The position numbers and the translations under genes are program-made. From Bifidobacterium catenulatum subsp. kashiwanohense JCM 15439 = DSM 21854 (GTDB lineage Bacteria > Actinomycetota > Actinomycetes > Actinomycetales > Bifidobacteriaceae): a DNA stretch of 64,000 nucleotides. The stretch spans positions 310,001 through 374,000 of the forward strand of contig NZ_AP012327.1 of NCBI RefSeq assembly GCF_001042615.1, given 5' to 3'. The notes under the pieces were generated by a model. That model ran no database searches. It was not told the origin of the DNA and worked only from the letters and a program-made list of their open reading frames with translations. Shown here one piece after another: positions 50,951 through 60,196 of this stretch (its first letter is position 1; each line of letters begins with the position of its first letter).

Positions 50951-50986
50951 AAGTGCCCTGTACTGAAAGGTGCGGGGCACTTTTCG
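50951..50986 (+). terminator. Terminator after pnp
   Basis: AAGTGCCC (50951-50958) with GGGCACTT (about 50975-50982), then TTTCG. Confidence 0.8.
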
Positions 50987-51090
50987 TTTCATGCAGAATG
51001 CATAAAAATGAGACACGGGTATGAGTTTTGCCATAACGTACCTAGATGTATGCAAGAATGGTTTGAAGAGCCATTAATGAGGGAGTCGTC

Positions 51091-51651
51091 ATGGGCGTTG
51101 GCATTATCATTGCTGTCATCGTTGTACTTATTGTGCTTTGGGCCGTCAGCGCCTACAACGGGCTGGTCACGCTACGAAATCGTGTGAAGAACGGCTGGGC
51201 GCAAATCGATGTGCAGCTTAAGCAGCGTACCGATCTTATTCCGAACCTGGTGGAAACGGTCAAAGGTTATGCGGCCCACGAATCCCAAGTGTTCACGCAG
51301 GTCACGCAGGCCCGTGCCGGCGTGGTGCAGGCCGCGCAAAGCGGTGACGTGGCGCAGCGCATCGCCGCGGAAAACCAGTTGAGCCGCGCGCTCATGAATC
51401 TGCAGGTTGTGTCTGAAAACTATCCGCAACTGCAGGCCAATACGAATTTCATGGATTTGCAGAGTCAGCTGAAATCGTTGGAAGAAAAGATCGCTTACGC
51501 ACGCCAGTTCTACAACGATGTCGTGCAGAAGTACAATACCCAGACCGAGGTTGTGCCGACCAATATTATCGCCGGCTTGTTCCATTTCGAACAGGCTCCC
51601 TACTTCCAGGTGGACGAAGCGGATCGTCAGGTTCCGCAAGTTAAGTTCTGA
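51091..51651 (+). CDS. lemA: LemA family protein
   Basis: 186 residues: one N-terminal membrane anchor (about 3-20, with a short outside tail) and a four-helix LemA domain with YNGLVTLRNRVKNGWAQIDVQL and RTDLIPNLVETVKGYAAHE, the family signature. Function unsettled; LemA proteins often pair with DUF2207 membrane proteins, the next gene here, suggesting a joint envelope role. ATG 51091 follows GAGGGAGTCGTC. A hairpin terminator (51,660-51,692) separates it from the next gene. Confidence 0.9.
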   Translation: MGVGIIIAVIVVLIVLWAVSAYNGLVTLRNRVKNGWAQIDVQLKQRTDLIPNLVETVKGYAAHESQVFTQVTQARAGVVQAAQSGDVAQRIAAENQLSRALMNLQVVSENYPQLQANTNFMDLQSQLKSLEEKIAYARQFYNDVVQKYNTQTEVVPTNIIAGLFHFEQAPYFQVDEADRQVPQVKF

Positions 51652-51659
51652 CATGCATG

Positions 51660-51692
51660 TAAAGCCCCGTCCGATAACGATGGGGCTTTACT
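51660..51692 (+). terminator. Terminator after lemA
   Basis: AAAGCCCC(GT) at 51661-51670 pairs with (AT)GGGGCTTT at about 51680-51689; only a short T-run. Confidence 0.7.
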
Positions 51693-51762
51693 GTTCAATT
51701 CGGCTGGTACGGCCATCTGTTGTACGGCCATGTGAGGGAAGAAGAAGCGAGAAAGAGGGATT

Positions 51763-53976
51763 ATGGCGGCCAAACAGCATGCGTCACGAGCGGTGCGCAG
51801 CTTCGGTATTGCAATCGTTGTTACCGTTGGTATTGTAGCGGCCTTGCTGCTGTTCATGGCATCGGATGACGGCGGGGCCGATCTGAGCTACAAAACGCTC
51901 GACTATGATGTGCAGGTGCAGAGCAATGGCGATTTGAAGGTCACCCAGCATATCGACATGAAACTCGCCGACCGCAGCGACGACGACGGCGATCATCCAT
52001 GGAAGCAGCTGTATCAACAGTACACGTTGAAGGAAAGCGATCTGACTAATATCACCGATATCAGCGTGCGCAATGCAACAACGGGGGAAGCCTACCAGCA
52101 GGGCGATATCGCAATCCCAAGCAGCTACAGCACCGACGAATGGAATCGAGAACATGCGAAGCAGTGGTATATCGCCGATGTCTCGCAAGGCGACAGCAAT
52201 CCGCAGCCGTTCGATCCCGCAAAAGACGGTCTTGTTTCCGGCAATACCGACGATCGTTCCAAGAAGATCGAAATCGGGTGGAACATTCCCTCCATCACAT
52301 CGGCAAGCAGCCTAAAATTCGACGTGACCATGACCATGCAGGGCGTGACCACCGCCTATCAAGACATGGCCACGTTCCAGTGGGAGCCGCTCGGCGTGAG
52401 CAATCAGATTCCCATCGGCAAAGTCACCGGCACCGTCACCTTCCCCGAAGGCATTGACGCCGATAATTCGTGGGCTTGGCTGCATACGGAATGCACGTCG
52501 GAAACGGAGCGAGACAAGAACGGCTCGCTGAAATTTACCGTATATGACGTGCGTGCCGGCGACTATGTTGACGTGGTCGCCATGTTCGACGTTGGTGTGA
52601 CCGGTGGCGTGCAACGCACCAGAGATACCACCATCAAAAACGGCATTATGAAAAGCGAAGCCAAGCAGGAACAGCAGTGGCGCGACCAACAGCGCAAACA
52701 AGCGCGCATCCGCCTGATCACATGGATCGCCATTGCAGTGGTCGGACTGGTCTTGTGTGTGATCGCCATCATCTTCGCGTTGCGCAGCTTCAACCGTTCG
52801 CAATATCATGGCGGCGTCGAGTATTGGCGCGACGAACCGGAAATGAGTCCTGCCAGCGCTGCGGAGCTGCTGCATATGGTCGACAACAAGCATTCGAACA
52901 CGCTGACGAGCCGAAAAATGTCGGCTTCCGTGCTCTCGCTCGCTTCGCGTGGAGCAATCGCTATTTATCCGGGACCGGCCGCCATGTATCGGGGCATTGA
53001 TATGAGCCAGGCGAACAATGCTGACATTGCACGGATGATCGCCAATGATCCCGCTCGAACCCGCGATGTGGGCAAAACCAGTACGGTGGTGATACTTCCC
53101 GTGGTATTTGACAACGTGCAATCGTTGCAGTTGCGCCCGAGCGAGCAGGCCGCGCTCGACTTGCTGGTGACGGCGTCTGAACGCATCGGCTCTCCGGTGT
53201 TCGATCTGGATCAGATGAACGAGAATTTCTCCGATTGGGAGAACGGCTACAAGCTTCAGGAGAAATTCACGAATACGTGCGACAACGAATTCGCCATGCT
53301 GGGCGCCACGTCGATATGTGGTGGGGGAGCGTTTGCCGCGGGCATCTGCGCTGTGACGCTGGCATTCCTGTCCATGCTGTATTTCGGAGCCATCGGCAAT
53401 CTTGCGTTGTTCGCGGTGATTTCCGCGCCGATGATGTTTGCTTCCGTGTTCGCGTTGAGCTACCTCAGACTGAAGGGGCTTACCGACAATGGGCAGTATC
53501 TTGCTGGCCAGGTGCTCGGATTGAAGCATTATATGGAGGATTTCAGCGAATTCAAGGATCGCGGTGTGACGGATATGACGTTGTGGGGCCGGTATATGGT
53601 GTATGCCACTGCGTTCGGCATTTCCGAAAAGGCGATGAAGCAGCTGTTGAAGGCGTATCCGCAATTGGCTGATCCGCATTGGCTTGATGCCAACGCTGCC
53701 GATTCGTTGCTCTACTGGAGTTACCGTTCATGGTATTTCGACCATCGTTACGCCGGTCCTGCTTCGTTTGATACGAATTCGATGGATTTCTCGCAATTCA
53801 GCGCCAATTTTGGTGATATTGGCGCGCAGTTGGAATCAGGTTTCGCTGATATTCAATCGACGATTTCGGCGGCGTCGCCGTCCGGAAGTTTCGGTGGTTC
53901 CGGCGGCAGTTTCTCCGGTGGCGGTTTCGGCGGTTCGTCCGGCGGTTCCGGTAGCGGCAGTTTCGGCGGTCGCTGA
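51763..53976 (+). CDS. DUF2207 domain membrane protein with Gly/Ser-rich tail
   Basis: 737 residues. N-terminal membrane segment (about 15-32), a large extracytoplasmic DUF2207 domain (about 40-290, YDVQVQSNGDLKVTQHIDMK), a second helix (about 322-346), a cytoplasmic region, a hairpin of two helices (about 520-570), then a C-terminal tail from about 705 made mostly of Gly and Ser (GGSGGSFSGGGFGGSSGGSG). That Gly/Ser tail is a standard feature of the DUF2207 family. ATG 51763 follows GAAAGAGGGATT. Function unknown; pairing with lemA is conserved in Gram-positives and is the only clue. Confidence 0.85.
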   Translation: MAAKQHASRAVRSFGIAIVVTVGIVAALLLFMASDDGGADLSYKTLDYDVQVQSNGDLKVTQHIDMKLADRSDDDGDHPWKQLYQQYTLKESDLTNITDISVRNATTGEAYQQGDIAIPSSYSTDEWNREHAKQWYIADVSQGDSNPQPFDPAKDGLVSGNTDDRSKKIEIGWNIPSITSASSLKFDVTMTMQGVTTAYQDMATFQWEPLGVSNQIPIGKVTGTVTFPEGIDADNSWAWLHTECTSETERDKNGSLKFTVYDVRAGDYVDVVAMFDVGVTGGVQRTRDTTIKNGIMKSEAKQEQQWRDQQRKQARIRLITWIAIAVVGLVLCVIAIIFALRSFNRSQYHGGVEYWRDEPEMSPASAAELLHMVDNKHSNTLTSRKMSASVLSLASRGAIAIYPGPAAMYRGIDMSQANNADIARMIANDPARTRDVGKTSTVVILPVVFDNVQSLQLRPSEQAALDLLVTASERIGSPVFDLDQMNENFSDWENGYKLQEKFTNTCDNEFAMLGATSICGGGAFAAGICAVTLAFLSMLYFGAIGNLALFAVISAPMMFASVFALSYLRLKGLTDNGQYLAGQVLGLKHYMEDFSEFKDRGVTDMTLWGRYMVYATAFGISEKAMKQLLKAYPQLADPHWLDANAADSLLYWSYRSWYFDHRYAGPASFDTNSMDFSQFSANFGDIGAQLESGFADIQSTISAASPSGSFGGSGGSFSGGGFGGSSGGSGSGSFGGR

Positions 53977-54007
53977 TCCACTGTGGTATGACGCATCGCA
54001 ACACAAT

Positions 54008-54073
54008 CCATCAAATCATGATTCATCAAATCGTAATTTGACAAATCATAATTTGTATAATTACGATTTGATG
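54008..54073 (+). promoter_or_regulatory. Palindromic AT-rich promoter/operator before the DUF234 ATPase gene
   Basis: Perfect 15-bp inverted repeat CATCAAATCGTAATT (54024-54038) / AATTACGATTTGATG (54059-54073), with an inner repeat ACAAAT/ATTTGT at about 54041-54055 and another CAAATCAT copy at 54013. The consensus -10 TATAAT (54056-54061) is inside it. The ATG at 54075 is 13 bp after the -10, and there is no ribosome-binding site, so the mRNA is likely leaderless or nearly so. It looks like an operator for a tightly controlled or self-controlled gene. Confidence 0.75.
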
Positions 54074-54074
54074 T

Positions 54075-55481
54075 ATGACGTTTATAGGTAGACAAGATGA
54101 ACTGGCGTTTCTGGAAGACTGCTATGCCAGCAACAAAGCGCAACTGGTAGTGCTGTATGGTCGTCGCAGAGTGGGAAAAACGGAACTGCTGGCGCAATTC
54201 GCGCGAAACAAGCAGCATGTGTTCTTCGCATCTCCATCGGCGACCAAAGATGAACAACTTGCTGCTTTCTCGCGTCAGATGTTCGAAGCGGGAGCACCGG
54301 CAGGCCGATATCTGCAACAGTATTCCGATTGGGAATCAGCGCTGGCTGACATAGTCAATCTTCCAACGCAAGACGGAAAACGCAGATTAATCATCATCGA
54401 TGAATTCCCCTATCTTGCGAAAAGCGATTCCTCCTTGCCTTCCGTACTACAGAATCTTTGGGATCACACATTGAAGGATTCCAACGTCATGATGGTGCTG
54501 TGCGGCAGCTCCATGAGCTTCATCGAAAAAGAGATGCTTTCGGAAAAATCGCCATTATACGGGCGTGCCACCGGCATGCTGAAGCTCCTGCCGATGCCGT
54601 ATTGGGATGCCGCGCAATTCTTCCCTGATTACAGTGCGCAAGACAATGCGCTCGTGTATGCCATACTCGGCGGAATTCCGCATTATCTGGCGCAATTCGA
54701 TCCTAGCGAAAGCGTCGAAAACAATATTCGGCGGACGATCCTGCGCCGCGGCATGCCCTTGTACAGCGAAACGGAATTTTTGATGCATCAGGAATTCCGT
54801 GAGCCGGCAACCTACAACACTATTCTGCAGGCTGTGGCGTTGGGAGCCACCCAACTGAACGATATAGCCCAGCGAACCATGCTTTCCGGTTCGGCGGTGA
54901 GCACGTACCTCAAGAACCTTATGGAAGTGCATATTGTGGAGCGTGAGTTTCCAGTGGATGCTAAGCCTGTGGAGCAGTCCAAGGCCATGCGCGGACTCTA
55001 CCAGGTGTCTGACAGTTTCTTCCGTTTTTGGTATGCGTTTGTAGGGTCGAACCGTTCGGAACTGGAAATAGGGGATGCGAAAGGTGTGTACGAATACGAG
55101 ATAGCGCCATATTTGCATGATTTTGCGGCGGCTCCATTTGAGCGCATGTGCGCGGATTGGCTACGTCGAAAGAGCATGCAAGGCGAGCTTGGTTTCCGTG
55201 CGAGTCATGTTGGGCGTTGGTGGGATTCCACGCGTGAAATCGACGTTGTTGCCATCGACAAGACGAACGCACATGTGCTGGTCGGCGAATGCAAATTCCG
55301 CAACAAGCCCATGGATAACGCCATGCTTGAGTCATTGCGTAACAAATCGTTGGCGCTTAAGGGGGGCGATCGCGCGTACTATCTGTTCTCGTTAAACGGT
55401 TTCGATGGGGGAGTGCAAGCCGTAGCTGATCGCAATCCAAGCGTGAAACTCATCGGTATCGACGATTTGTACGACCTGTAG
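54075..55481 (+). CDS. DUF234-type AAA+ ATPase with PD-(D/E)XK-like C-terminal domain
   Basis: 468 residues. N-terminal P-loop ATPase: FIGRQDELAFLEDCY, Walker A GRRRVGKTEL (about 29-38), Walker B RLIIIDEFPYL (about 106-116), CGSS sensor. Middle winged-helix (about 255-310, LNDIAQRTMLSGSAVSTYLKNL). C-terminal DUF234 domain ending in EIDVVAID...VLVGECKF, the Asp...Glu-x-Lys set of PD-(D/E)XK nucleases. Such proteins are widespread and of unknown role; some are suspected in defence or DNA handling. The gene is visibly AT-richer than its neighbours and has its own palindromic promoter, suggesting an acquired unit. No partner toxin or restriction gene is adjacent. Confidence 0.85.
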   Translation: MTFIGRQDELAFLEDCYASNKAQLVVLYGRRRVGKTELLAQFARNKQHVFFASPSATKDEQLAAFSRQMFEAGAPAGRYLQQYSDWESALADIVNLPTQDGKRRLIIIDEFPYLAKSDSSLPSVLQNLWDHTLKDSNVMMVLCGSSMSFIEKEMLSEKSPLYGRATGMLKLLPMPYWDAAQFFPDYSAQDNALVYAILGGIPHYLAQFDPSESVENNIRRTILRRGMPLYSETEFLMHQEFREPATYNTILQAVALGATQLNDIAQRTMLSGSAVSTYLKNLMEVHIVEREFPVDAKPVEQSKAMRGLYQVSDSFFRFWYAFVGSNRSELEIGDAKGVYEYEIAPYLHDFAAAPFERMCADWLRRKSMQGELGFRASHVGRWWDSTREIDVVAIDKTNAHVLVGECKFRNKPMDNAMLESLRNKSLALKGGDRAYYLFSLNGFDGGVQAVADRNPSVKLIGIDDLYDL

Positions 55482-55574
55482 CGGAATGTCGGTTTAGCTG
55501 TGGGGCTGTTGATTGGGGTGACTGGTAAGGTTGCATTCGGAAAGACACTCTGTACGTTGTTGAAGGAGATCGGA

Positions 55575-56438
55575 ATGGCTTTGTTCCGTAATCTTGGACC
55601 GTTCCACACCACGGCTATCGGTCATGGTGAAATGCCGTTGACCATTGAAAACAATCGTGGTCACGATGTCGGTATCGAAACATTGCACGCCTCGTTGGAT
55701 GCCGGATGCCGTCACATCGACACCGCTTGGGCGTACTACACGCCGGGCGAAGAGGAACAGACCGGCGAAAAGCTGGTGCGTGAGGCGCTTGACTCGTGGA
55801 AGGGCCCGCGTGAGGAAGTCACCGTGGCCACCAAGGTGGGTTTGCGCCGCGCTTGGGAGGGTGACAAGCCGGTTTGGCCGCGTGACGGCAAGCCGGAGCA
55901 TCTGATCGAATACGGCAAGCAGTCCGCGATGGCGCTTGGCGTTGACAGCATCGATCTGCTTTACCTGCACCGTCATGATCCGGAAGTGCCGTACAACGAG
56001 TCCTGCGAAGGCATCAAGGCGTTGCTCGATCAGGGCGTGGCCCAGTGGGCGGGTGTTTCCAACGTGAGCATCGAACAGCTGAAGATCGCGCAGGAGATCC
56101 TCGGCGACAAGCTTGTGGCCGTGCAGAACCAGTATTCCCCAATTCATCTGGACACCCAAGACACGCTTGACTATTGCGCCGAGCAGGGTCTGGCATTCGT
56201 GTGCTGGAGTCCGTTGGGCGGCTACCGTCACCCGTACGACGAGCACCTGTTCGACCCATTCCGCGAGGTGGCCGAAGCCCGTGGCGTGAGCTACCAGCGT
56301 GTGGTGCTCGCATGGGAGCTGGCCAAGGGCGACCACATGTTCGTGATTCCTGGCGCCCACCGGCCGGAAACCATTCTCGATTCCCTCAAGGCCGACGAGC
56401 TCGAACTCACCGAAGCGGAGCTCGCCAAACTCGGCTGA
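55575..56438 (+). CDS. Aldo/keto reductase
   Basis: 287-residue NAD(P)H-dependent oxidoreductase with a TIM barrel. Catalytic tetrad: Asp49 and Tyr54 in RHIDTAWAYY, Lys88 in VATKVG, His132 in LLYLHRHD. C-terminal IPGAHRPETILDSL is the cofactor phosphate loop. ATG 55575 has AAGGAG six bases upstream; an in-frame start at 55500 would add a non-conserved 25 residues. Substrate unknown. Short terminator 27 bp downstream. Confidence 0.93.
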   Translation: MALFRNLGPFHTTAIGHGEMPLTIENNRGHDVGIETLHASLDAGCRHIDTAWAYYTPGEEEQTGEKLVREALDSWKGPREEVTVATKVGLRRAWEGDKPVWPRDGKPEHLIEYGKQSAMALGVDSIDLLYLHRHDPEVPYNESCEGIKALLDQGVAQWAGVSNVSIEQLKIAQEILGDKLVAVQNQYSPIHLDTQDTLDYCAEQGLAFVCWSPLGGYRHPYDEHLFDPFREVAEARGVSYQRVVLAWELAKGDHMFVIPGAHRPETILDSLKADELELTEAELAKLG

Positions 56439-56464
56439 GTGTCATATTCGCAACGATTTGCATC

Positions 56465-56501
56465 AAGGCGTCCGTCTCCACGATGGACGTCTTTGTTTTT
56501 C
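56465..56501 (+). terminator. Terminator after the aldo/keto reductase gene
   Basis: AAGGCGTCC (56465-56473, one bulge) pairs with GGACGTCTT (56485-56493), followed by TGTTTTT. Confidence 0.75.
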
Positions 56502-56600
56502 CGCATGTGTTTTTCCTCGTATGTATTTCCCGGATGCGGCAGAAGTGTCCCGTGAATAGTTGAGAATATAGAGCGGAAAAATCGAGTAAGAGGAACAAGC

Positions 56601-58139
56601 GTGCAAAGAAGAAATAAGCCTGAAGTATTGGCTCCCGCGGGCAATCTGCGAGGACTGAAAACCGCCGTCGATTACGGTGCGGACGCCGTCTACTGCGGAG
56701 GCAAGGCGTTCGGCATGCGCTCGGCGCCGAAAAACCTGAGCTTGGAGGATTTCGAAGAAGGCTCCCGTTACGCGCATGAGCGTGGCGCCCGCGTGTATGT
56801 GACCTGCAATGTGCTTCCACGCAACAACGAAGTCGAAGCGATGCGCGAATACATCGGCCAGCTCAAAGACACTGGCGTGGACGCGCTGATCGTTTCCGAC
56901 ATTGGTGTGATGCTCATGGCCCGCGAAGTGGCGCCGAACCTGGAACTGCATGTGAGCACGCAGGCGGGAGTTACCAACTATCAGGCAGCGAACGCCTTCT
57001 ACCAGTTGGGTGCACGCCGTGTGGTGCTCGCCCGCGAAATGGATCTGCAGGCCGTGCGAGACATTCGCGCACGCATCCCCGACGATCTTGACATCGAATG
57101 CTTCGTGCATGGCGCGATGTGCATGGCGTTCTCCGGTCGTTGTCTGTTTTCCAATTATCTGACCGGACGTGACGGCAATCATGGCGAATGCGCTCAACCG
57201 TGCCGCTGGAAGTATTCCATAGTCGAAGAAAAGCGCCCCGGTCAGTATTTTCCGATAGAACAGACTAAGGAAGGCGCATATCTGTTCAATTCGCAGGATA
57301 TGAACATGCTTGCGCATATCGACGATCTGCTTGATTCGGGCGCTACCAGTCTGAAAATCGAAGGTCGTTCCAAGAGCGCCTACTATATTGCGGCGATGAC
57401 GAACGCTTACAAGACCGCTGTTGACGCATACATGGTGCAACGCGGTTTTGAAGACGAGGATGGCACTGTGCTGAAGCCGTTCCACGATCGTGTGATTCGT
57501 CCGTCCGATCCGGATTACGGCAAGCCGGAAACCACTGATTCGATTATGGAACATGCGGATGGCGCGTTCGCGGGAAAGCCGGATATTGCAGCCGTTCCCG
57601 TCGCTTCTGCCGGCGAACCGGATGATCTGAGCTACCATGCCCGCAGCACAAGGCGTAAGTCGAACACGGCTGCCGAAATCCTGCCGGAAGGCTGGTATCA
57701 CGCCGGCGTGCGCCCCGCGGAGCATGTGTCGCTGCCTGACTGGCTGCTGGACGAGCCAGACAAGGTGGCGCACCGCGACTATTCCACCGGCTTCTACTAT
57801 CCGGAGCATAAAGTGCAGCAAAGCACCGATCGTTCCGCGTATTTCCGCGCATGGCTGGTGGTCGGCGAAGTGCTTTCGTGGAGTCCGGAAGACGGCGGTC
57901 GCGTGACCATTATGAGCCGCAACAAGATCGAAGCCGGTCAAGAGGTTGAATTCGTGCTTCCGGGCGCGGCTCCGCTCGCCTATACCGTTCCGGCTGGCGG
58001 ATTCCGCGACGCCGATGGGCATTGGGTCGAAGCCATCAACAATCCGGCGCATGTGTTCTCCATGCCATGCCCGCAGGAAGTGCCGGTGAACGCGGCCATC
58101 CGATCGCGCACCAAAAAGCCGACGCTCAAAGCGGAATAA
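56601..58139 (+). CDS. U32 family peptidase/hydroxylation-type protein
   Basis: 512 residues. Begins RNKPEVLAPAGNLRGLKTAVDYGADAVYCGG, then carries the U32 signature ECFVHGAMCMAFSGRCLFSNY and the Cys set CAQPCRW. Many U32 proteins are RNA hydroxylation enzymes (RlhA, TrhP) rather than proteases; the C-terminal half (about 300-512) has a collagenase-like beta domain ending in NPAHVFSMPCP. The biological substrate is not readable. Start GTG 56601 follows AGAGGAACAAGC. pgeF follows 83 bp later. Confidence 0.9.
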   Translation: MQRRNKPEVLAPAGNLRGLKTAVDYGADAVYCGGKAFGMRSAPKNLSLEDFEEGSRYAHERGARVYVTCNVLPRNNEVEAMREYIGQLKDTGVDALIVSDIGVMLMAREVAPNLELHVSTQAGVTNYQAANAFYQLGARRVVLAREMDLQAVRDIRARIPDDLDIECFVHGAMCMAFSGRCLFSNYLTGRDGNHGECAQPCRWKYSIVEEKRPGQYFPIEQTKEGAYLFNSQDMNMLAHIDDLLDSGATSLKIEGRSKSAYYIAAMTNAYKTAVDAYMVQRGFEDEDGTVLKPFHDRVIRPSDPDYGKPETTDSIMEHADGAFAGKPDIAAVPVASAGEPDDLSYHARSTRRKSNTAAEILPEGWYHAGVRPAEHVSLPDWLLDEPDKVAHRDYSTGFYYPEHKVQQSTDRSAYFRAWLVVGEVLSWSPEDGGRVTIMSRNKIEAGQEVEFVLPGAAPLAYTVPAGGFRDADGHWVEAINNPAHVFSMPCPQEVPVNAAIRSRTKKPTLKAE

Positions 58140-58222
58140 TTGCGAAAAACATCGTACAGGTGTAGAAAATCAGCAGAAATTAGTTGAAATAATCGTAGAA
58201 CAATCAAGGAAAACAGAACAAT

Positions 58223-59239
58223 ATGACTGACAGGCAGTATGACGACGCGATTCTTGACAGCAACGCGATCGCCCCGACCGACGTGGACGGCAATCCGATT
58301 CCGGTGACCATTCCGATCATGCTTGCGCCGGGCGTCAAAGTCGTATACACCACGCGACTTGGCGGCACCAGCGAAGGAGACTATGCGCACTGCAATCTCG
58401 GGGGTAAAACCGGCGATGATCCGAACCATGTGCTCGCCAATCGTGTGGCGCTCTCCAACGCCATCGATGCGAAACTGAGCCTGGTCAGCCAGGTGCATTC
58501 CGGCGTTGCCGTCGATGTGGACGAATCGTTCGTAATGAACCGTCCGTTTGGTTTCGACGTGTCCGGCAGCAAGGGCGAAACCGCGCAGCAGGTGGGCGAA
58601 TCCGCGGATGAGCCGGCAGTGGTCGAGGCCGACGGCCAGGTGACCGCGCAGAAGAACGTGGCGCTCGGCATGTTCGCGGCCGACTGCCTGCCGGTGCTCA
58701 TGGCCGATGCGGAAGCCGGTGTGATCGGCGCCGCGCATTGCGGTCGCCGTGGCCTGCAGAACGGTGTGATCGGCGCCACCGTCGAAAAGATGGTGGCCAA
58801 GGGAGCCAAGCCGGAACGTATTGTCGCCACGCTCGGCCCGTGCATCTGCGGCGACTGCTACGAGGTTGGCGGAGACATCGCCGACGAATTCGACGCGCAG
58901 TTCCCTGGAACCTTCACACTGAGCCGTTTCGGACAGCCGGGCATCGATATTGCGGCCGCCGCGCTGCAGGAGCTTGCCAAAACCGGTGTTCCGGCTGATA
59001 ACGTCGTTTCCTCCCGCGCCCGCGTCAACGCAGCCACCCAGTATCTTTCCGAAGACGAGGAATTGGCGGAAATCTGCCAGACCGATGGCGAAGGCGAACC
59101 GCAGCTTGCGGAACGTTTCAAGAAAATCCGCCGTAGTCTGTGCACGCTGGAAAATCCGCTCTGGTTCTCGCATCGCCGTGCCACCATCGCAGGCAAAGCG
59201 CACGAAGGCCGTATGCTTGCGCTGATCGTACGCGAATAG
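58223..59239 (+). CDS. pgeF: YfiH/PgeF (LACC1-like) polyphenol oxidase-family protein
   Basis: 338 residues. Family now linked to purine nucleoside phosphorylase activity and, in E. coli, to editing of peptidoglycan precursors. Zinc ligands are visible in order: His in SQVHSG, Cys in AADCLPVLM, His in GAAHCGRRG. The last motif differs from the usual AHAGWRG (Trp to Arg). It is longer than E. coli YfiH (about 243); part of the excess is an acidic insert of about 30 residues before the DCLP motif. GPCICGDCYEVGGDI is intact. Spaced 83 bp after the U32 gene and 87 bp before ispD. Confidence 0.88.
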   Translation: MTDRQYDDAILDSNAIAPTDVDGNPIPVTIPIMLAPGVKVVYTTRLGGTSEGDYAHCNLGGKTGDDPNHVLANRVALSNAIDAKLSLVSQVHSGVAVDVDESFVMNRPFGFDVSGSKGETAQQVGESADEPAVVEADGQVTAQKNVALGMFAADCLPVLMADAEAGVIGAAHCGRRGLQNGVIGATVEKMVAKGAKPERIVATLGPCICGDCYEVGGDIADEFDAQFPGTFTLSRFGQPGIDIAAAALQELAKTGVPADNVVSSRARVNAATQYLSEDEELAEICQTDGEGEPQLAERFKKIRRSLCTLENPLWFSHRRATIAGKAHEGRMLALIVRE

Positions 59240-59326
59240 TTGGAGAGCGGCGCGCTGTTGCGGATTGCGTGCAGAACGTAAGGCAAAGCGCGTTGCAAAC
59301 CGATTCGGGGGTTTACGGTGGGACGT

Positions 59327-60154
59327 ATGAGTGAGAGAGAGCAGATGCAGGAACAGAAGATGCCGGTTGTGGCCGTGGTGTTGGCGGCCGGTTTCGGCAC
59401 GCGATTCGATGAGAACAATCCCAAGCAGTTGGTTTCGGTGGGGGATAAGCCAATCGTCTGCTGGAGCATCGAGGCGTTCGAGTGCAACGATCGCGTGAGC
59501 GACATCATCGTCGTGGTCAACGAGCGTGTCAGCAATATGGTGAACATGCTGATCGACGAAGCCGGTTATACCAAGGTGCGTGCCGTGATTCCGGGTGGCT
59601 CCGAGCGTGTGGACAGCACCCGCGCCGCGCTTGACCTGCTCAAGCAGGCGGGCATTCCCGATGGCGCGAAAATCCTCATCCACGATTCCGTGCGACCGTT
59701 CGTTGAACAGCAATCCATCGACGGCTGCATCGACAGTCTCGACCAGTTCAACGCGGCGACCGTGGCATACGCGTCCACCGACACGATTCTGCTGACCGAA
59801 GATCTTGGAGAGCGCAAGGTGGTGCGCTCCGTGCCCGATCGTACGAACGCATTCCGCGCGCAAACCCCGCAGGCCTTCCGTTTCGGCACTATCACCAAAG
59901 CCTACGAGCTCGCCACCGCCGACCCTGACTTCCACCCGACCGACGACACCCGCGTGGTGGTGGACTATCTGCCGAACGAGCCGGTCGCCATTGTCGCCGG
60001 ATCCGAAACGAATCTCAAAATCACCACACAGGCCGACATGCCGATCGCCGAGAACATCGCGCGCAGCCTCGACCCGGAACACGCCAAACAAGAAGCGAAA
60101 GCGAGCATGCACGCGGTGTTCGCTGAAGCGTTTTCGCAAATGCATAAGCATTGA
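59327..60154 (+). CDS. ispD: 2-C-methyl-D-erythritol 4-phosphate cytidylyltransferase
   Basis: Makes CDP-methylerythritol in the MEP isoprenoid pathway. 275 residues from ATG 59327 (GTG 59318 and ATG 59345 are alternatives). Nucleotidyltransferase motifs: VLAAGFGTRF, NNPKQLVSVGDKPI, PGGSERVDSTR, HDSVRPFV, TDTILLT, RAQTPQAFR, TDDTRVVV and GSETNLKITT, the full IspD/TarI pattern. TarI (ribitol-phosphate) is a homologue with similar motifs; no tarJ neighbour favours IspD. The 30-residue C-terminal extension is unusual but harmless-looking. pcp begins 42 bp later. Confidence 0.88.
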   Translation: MSEREQMQEQKMPVVAVVLAAGFGTRFDENNPKQLVSVGDKPIVCWSIEAFECNDRVSDIIVVVNERVSNMVNMLIDEAGYTKVRAVIPGGSERVDSTRAALDLLKQAGIPDGAKILIHDSVRPFVEQQSIDGCIDSLDQFNAATVAYASTDTILLTEDLGERKVVRSVPDRTNAFRAQTPQAFRFGTITKAYELATADPDFHPTDDTRVVVDYLPNEPVAIVAGSETNLKITTQADMPIAENIARSLDPEHAKQEAKASMHAVFAEAFSQMHKH

Positions 60155-60196
60155 TCGTAAACGAACCTACCTTTTCGACCACGTACACTGGAACAC

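Noticed and set aside
48134..51055. 973-codon open frame antisense to pnp
   Set aside because: It mirrors pnp and its Asp/Arg repeats; PNPase motifs are all on the plus strand. Long antisense frames are expected from the strong codon bias.
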